NCBI GenBank assembly: GCA_009176605.1
Contig: SEYY01005688.1
Span: 67,501 to 97,500 of the forward strand
Length of the DNA: 30,000 nucleotides
Source of the DNA: Armadillidium nasatum
Taxonomy: Eukaryota > Arthropoda > Malacostraca > Isopoda > Armadillidiidae
Direction of reading: 5' to 3'
The notes under the pieces were generated by a model. The model did not search any database, was not told the DNA's origin, and saw nothing but the letters and a program-made list of their open reading frames with translations. Numbering within the stretch: the stretch's first letter is position 1; each line of letters begins with the position of its first letter. Shown here in pieces: positions 28,543-30,000 of the stretch. A program made the translations under genes and the position numbers.

Positions 28543-28967
28543 TAATAATAATAATAATAACTGGAGACCGAGTTATTTTCCCTGTGTTTTAGGTTTTATC
28601 GGACAGCAACCATCTTATAACTAAAAATAATTAAAATATAAAATATTTTTGCAACATGTTCAGTACCGAGTTTTTTTTGTCGAGCAATAACAGTAAACAT
28701 AGTTACGAAAAGATATGCTTTTCCTCATTCCTACAGCATAAGCATACCTATTATTTATTTATTTATTTATTATTTATTTATTCCTGTGGTTGTTCGCATT
28801 CCTGAGTGGTTCATTATCTCGTCCTTTTAAACAAACTTGCCATACATACTAATATTAAGAAGGAAAAACAAATCTACACACAAAAAAACATTAAAAATAG
28901 AATGTCTGCAGTTATATACTTTTAGCATTTCCCAACAATTTCATGTAAACATTTTTTTCTCAACCTT
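28278..28967. other. Non-coding stretch with (ACT)n and (AAT)n
   Basis: (CTA)n 28430-28487 and (AAT)n 28498-28561, then TTATTTATTTATT variants near 28750-28782. No further methyltransferase exon could be supported here. Confidence 0.55.
28430..28561. repeat. (CTA)n then (AAT)n compound microsatellite
   Basis: About 19 CTA units, a short TTTCTACTTC linker, then AAT units. Confidence 0.9.
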
Positions 28968-29490
28968 AGGATTATCACACACACAAAAAAATATTTACAC
29001 AAAAAATAATTCCCAAAAAAAATTTTCACAAAAAAATATTTCCCAAAAAATTATTTCCAAAAAAATATTTAACAAAATATTTCCCAAAAATATTTCTAAA
29101 AAATATTTCCACAAAAAATATTTCCAAACAAATATTTCCACAAAAAAATATTTCCAAAACAAATATTTACCCAAAAATAATAATAATAAAAAAAATATAT
29201 TTCCAAAAAAATATTTAAAAATATTTCAAAAAAAAAAAAAATTTTTTTCAACAAAATATTTAAAAAAAATATTTCTACAAAAAGTATTTTAAAAAAATAT
29301 TTTAAAAAAATTGTTCAAAAAAATATTTCAAAAAAAATTATATCCAAAAAAAATATTTCCAAGAAAAAATTATTTCCCCAAAAAAAATTTAAAAAAAAAA
29401 TATTTGGACGAATATTTCCCCACCCAAAAACAACATTTCCAAAAAAAATATTTCCACAAAAAATATTTCCCCAAAAAATATAGTTCAACA
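28968..29490. repeat. Degenerate CCAAAAAATATTT minisatellite
   Basis: Roughly 35-40 variants of a 12-18-bp unit (CCAAAAAAATATTT, CACAAAAAATATTT, CAAAAAATATTT). The same motif reappears at about 29625-29670. Long open frames here arise because the unit has no stop in some frames; they are not counted as genes. Confidence 0.85.
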
Positions 29491-29790
29491 CAAAACAGTT
29501 TCCTTTTGTTTCTACCTTAACTCTCTCACCCTTCAATTCAACTCTTCCTTATTCCTCTCCTTTTTATTTTTACTAATCATCTTACCCTCTTTGATCCCAA
29601 AATAATAATAAACACTTTTCTATATTTTTAAAAAAAATATTTAAAAAAAAAAATTTCCACAAAAATATTTCATCATCTAAAAATTACCATTAAATATCTA
29701 CTTTAAAGTTAACATTTTGTTTACCTCTCAAACCATAATTTCTTGACAATTAACGATAGTTTCCTACCACTCAACTTAACCCCAAATCTC
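29491..29790. other. AT-rich non-coding stretch
   Basis: No gene seen; a few further AAAAAATATTT copies near 29625-29670. Confidence 0.5.
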
Positions 29791-29857
29791 TGAGGTTATT
29801 CCTTGCAAATACCTACCATGAGGTTATTCCTTGCAAATACCTACAAATACCTACCAG
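29791..29857. repeat. 28-bp tandem duplication plus partial third unit
   Basis: TGAGGTTATTCCTTGCAAAT ACCTACCA repeats at 29791 and 29819, followed by a partial AATACCTACCA. Confidence 0.9.
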
Positions 29858-29943
29858 ACTTGTGCAATTCGTTGTTGGCGTTGTTACGTAGTTATAAAAA
29901 TCATCCAGATTATGAAAGATTGGGACTATGCATTTTGAACCTG

Positions 29944-29947
<4 letters not shown>

Positions 29948-30000
<53 letters not shown>
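29948..30000. repeat. (TA)n microsatellite, truncated at window edge
   Basis: TA run to the right edge. Confidence 0.95.

Noticed and set aside
28837-29536. Lysine/isoleucine-rich open frames on both strands
   Set aside because: They arise from the A-rich minisatellite unit, which has no stop in some frames; overlapping frames on both strands are open.

Overview
This window comes from a eukaryotic nuclear genome, most likely an invertebrate. Split coding exons with GT..AG introns, relics of non-LTR retrotransposons and a mariner-like transposon, no bacterial-style gene packing, and very heavy loading with (TA)n, (ATT)n/(AAT)n and poly(A) microsatellites all point that way. The transposon families and the methyltransferase family would fit an arthropod, perhaps a crustacean with SSR-rich DNA. 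The species cannot be fixed from sequence alone, and this placement is inference.

Layout. 1-5,230: microsatellites around two copies of one LINE (head to head, separated by a (TA)n array), a ~1-kb (TA)n block, a 28-bp perfect palindrome with cAMP-response-element cores, and a decayed mariner-like transposase. 5,230-14,400: mostly non-coding. It holds a RNase H-bearing LINE relic (6.38-8.0 kb), a small LINE 3' fragment (11.34-11.83 kb), a hairpin repeat, and a cluster of ~70-90-bp units in both orientations at 12.2-12.7 kb. 14,416-23,985 (+): fifteen exons of SMG5, a nonsense-mediated mRNA decay factor; only the extreme N-terminus is missing. One SMG5 intron carries a further LINE relic, and another carries a small internally deleted copy of it. 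24,000-25,884: intergenic tail-to-tail gap. 25,885-28,277 (-): four 3' exons of a METTL24-type (Methyltransf_22) putative SAM-dependent methyltransferase. 28,280-30,000: more SSRs, a degenerate A-rich/TATTT minisatellite and a short tandem duplication.

The two genes converge and have no evident functional link. No operon, CRISPR array, RNA gene or clearly new multi-gene system is visible. The most notable signals are: introns and splice acceptors built almost directly from (TA)n and (ATT)n microsatellites; clustered single-base frame disruptions in an otherwise well-preserved SMG5; LINE copies whose 3' ends run directly into (TA)n; the CRE palindrome; and the bidirectional repeat cluster at 12.2-12.7 kb.
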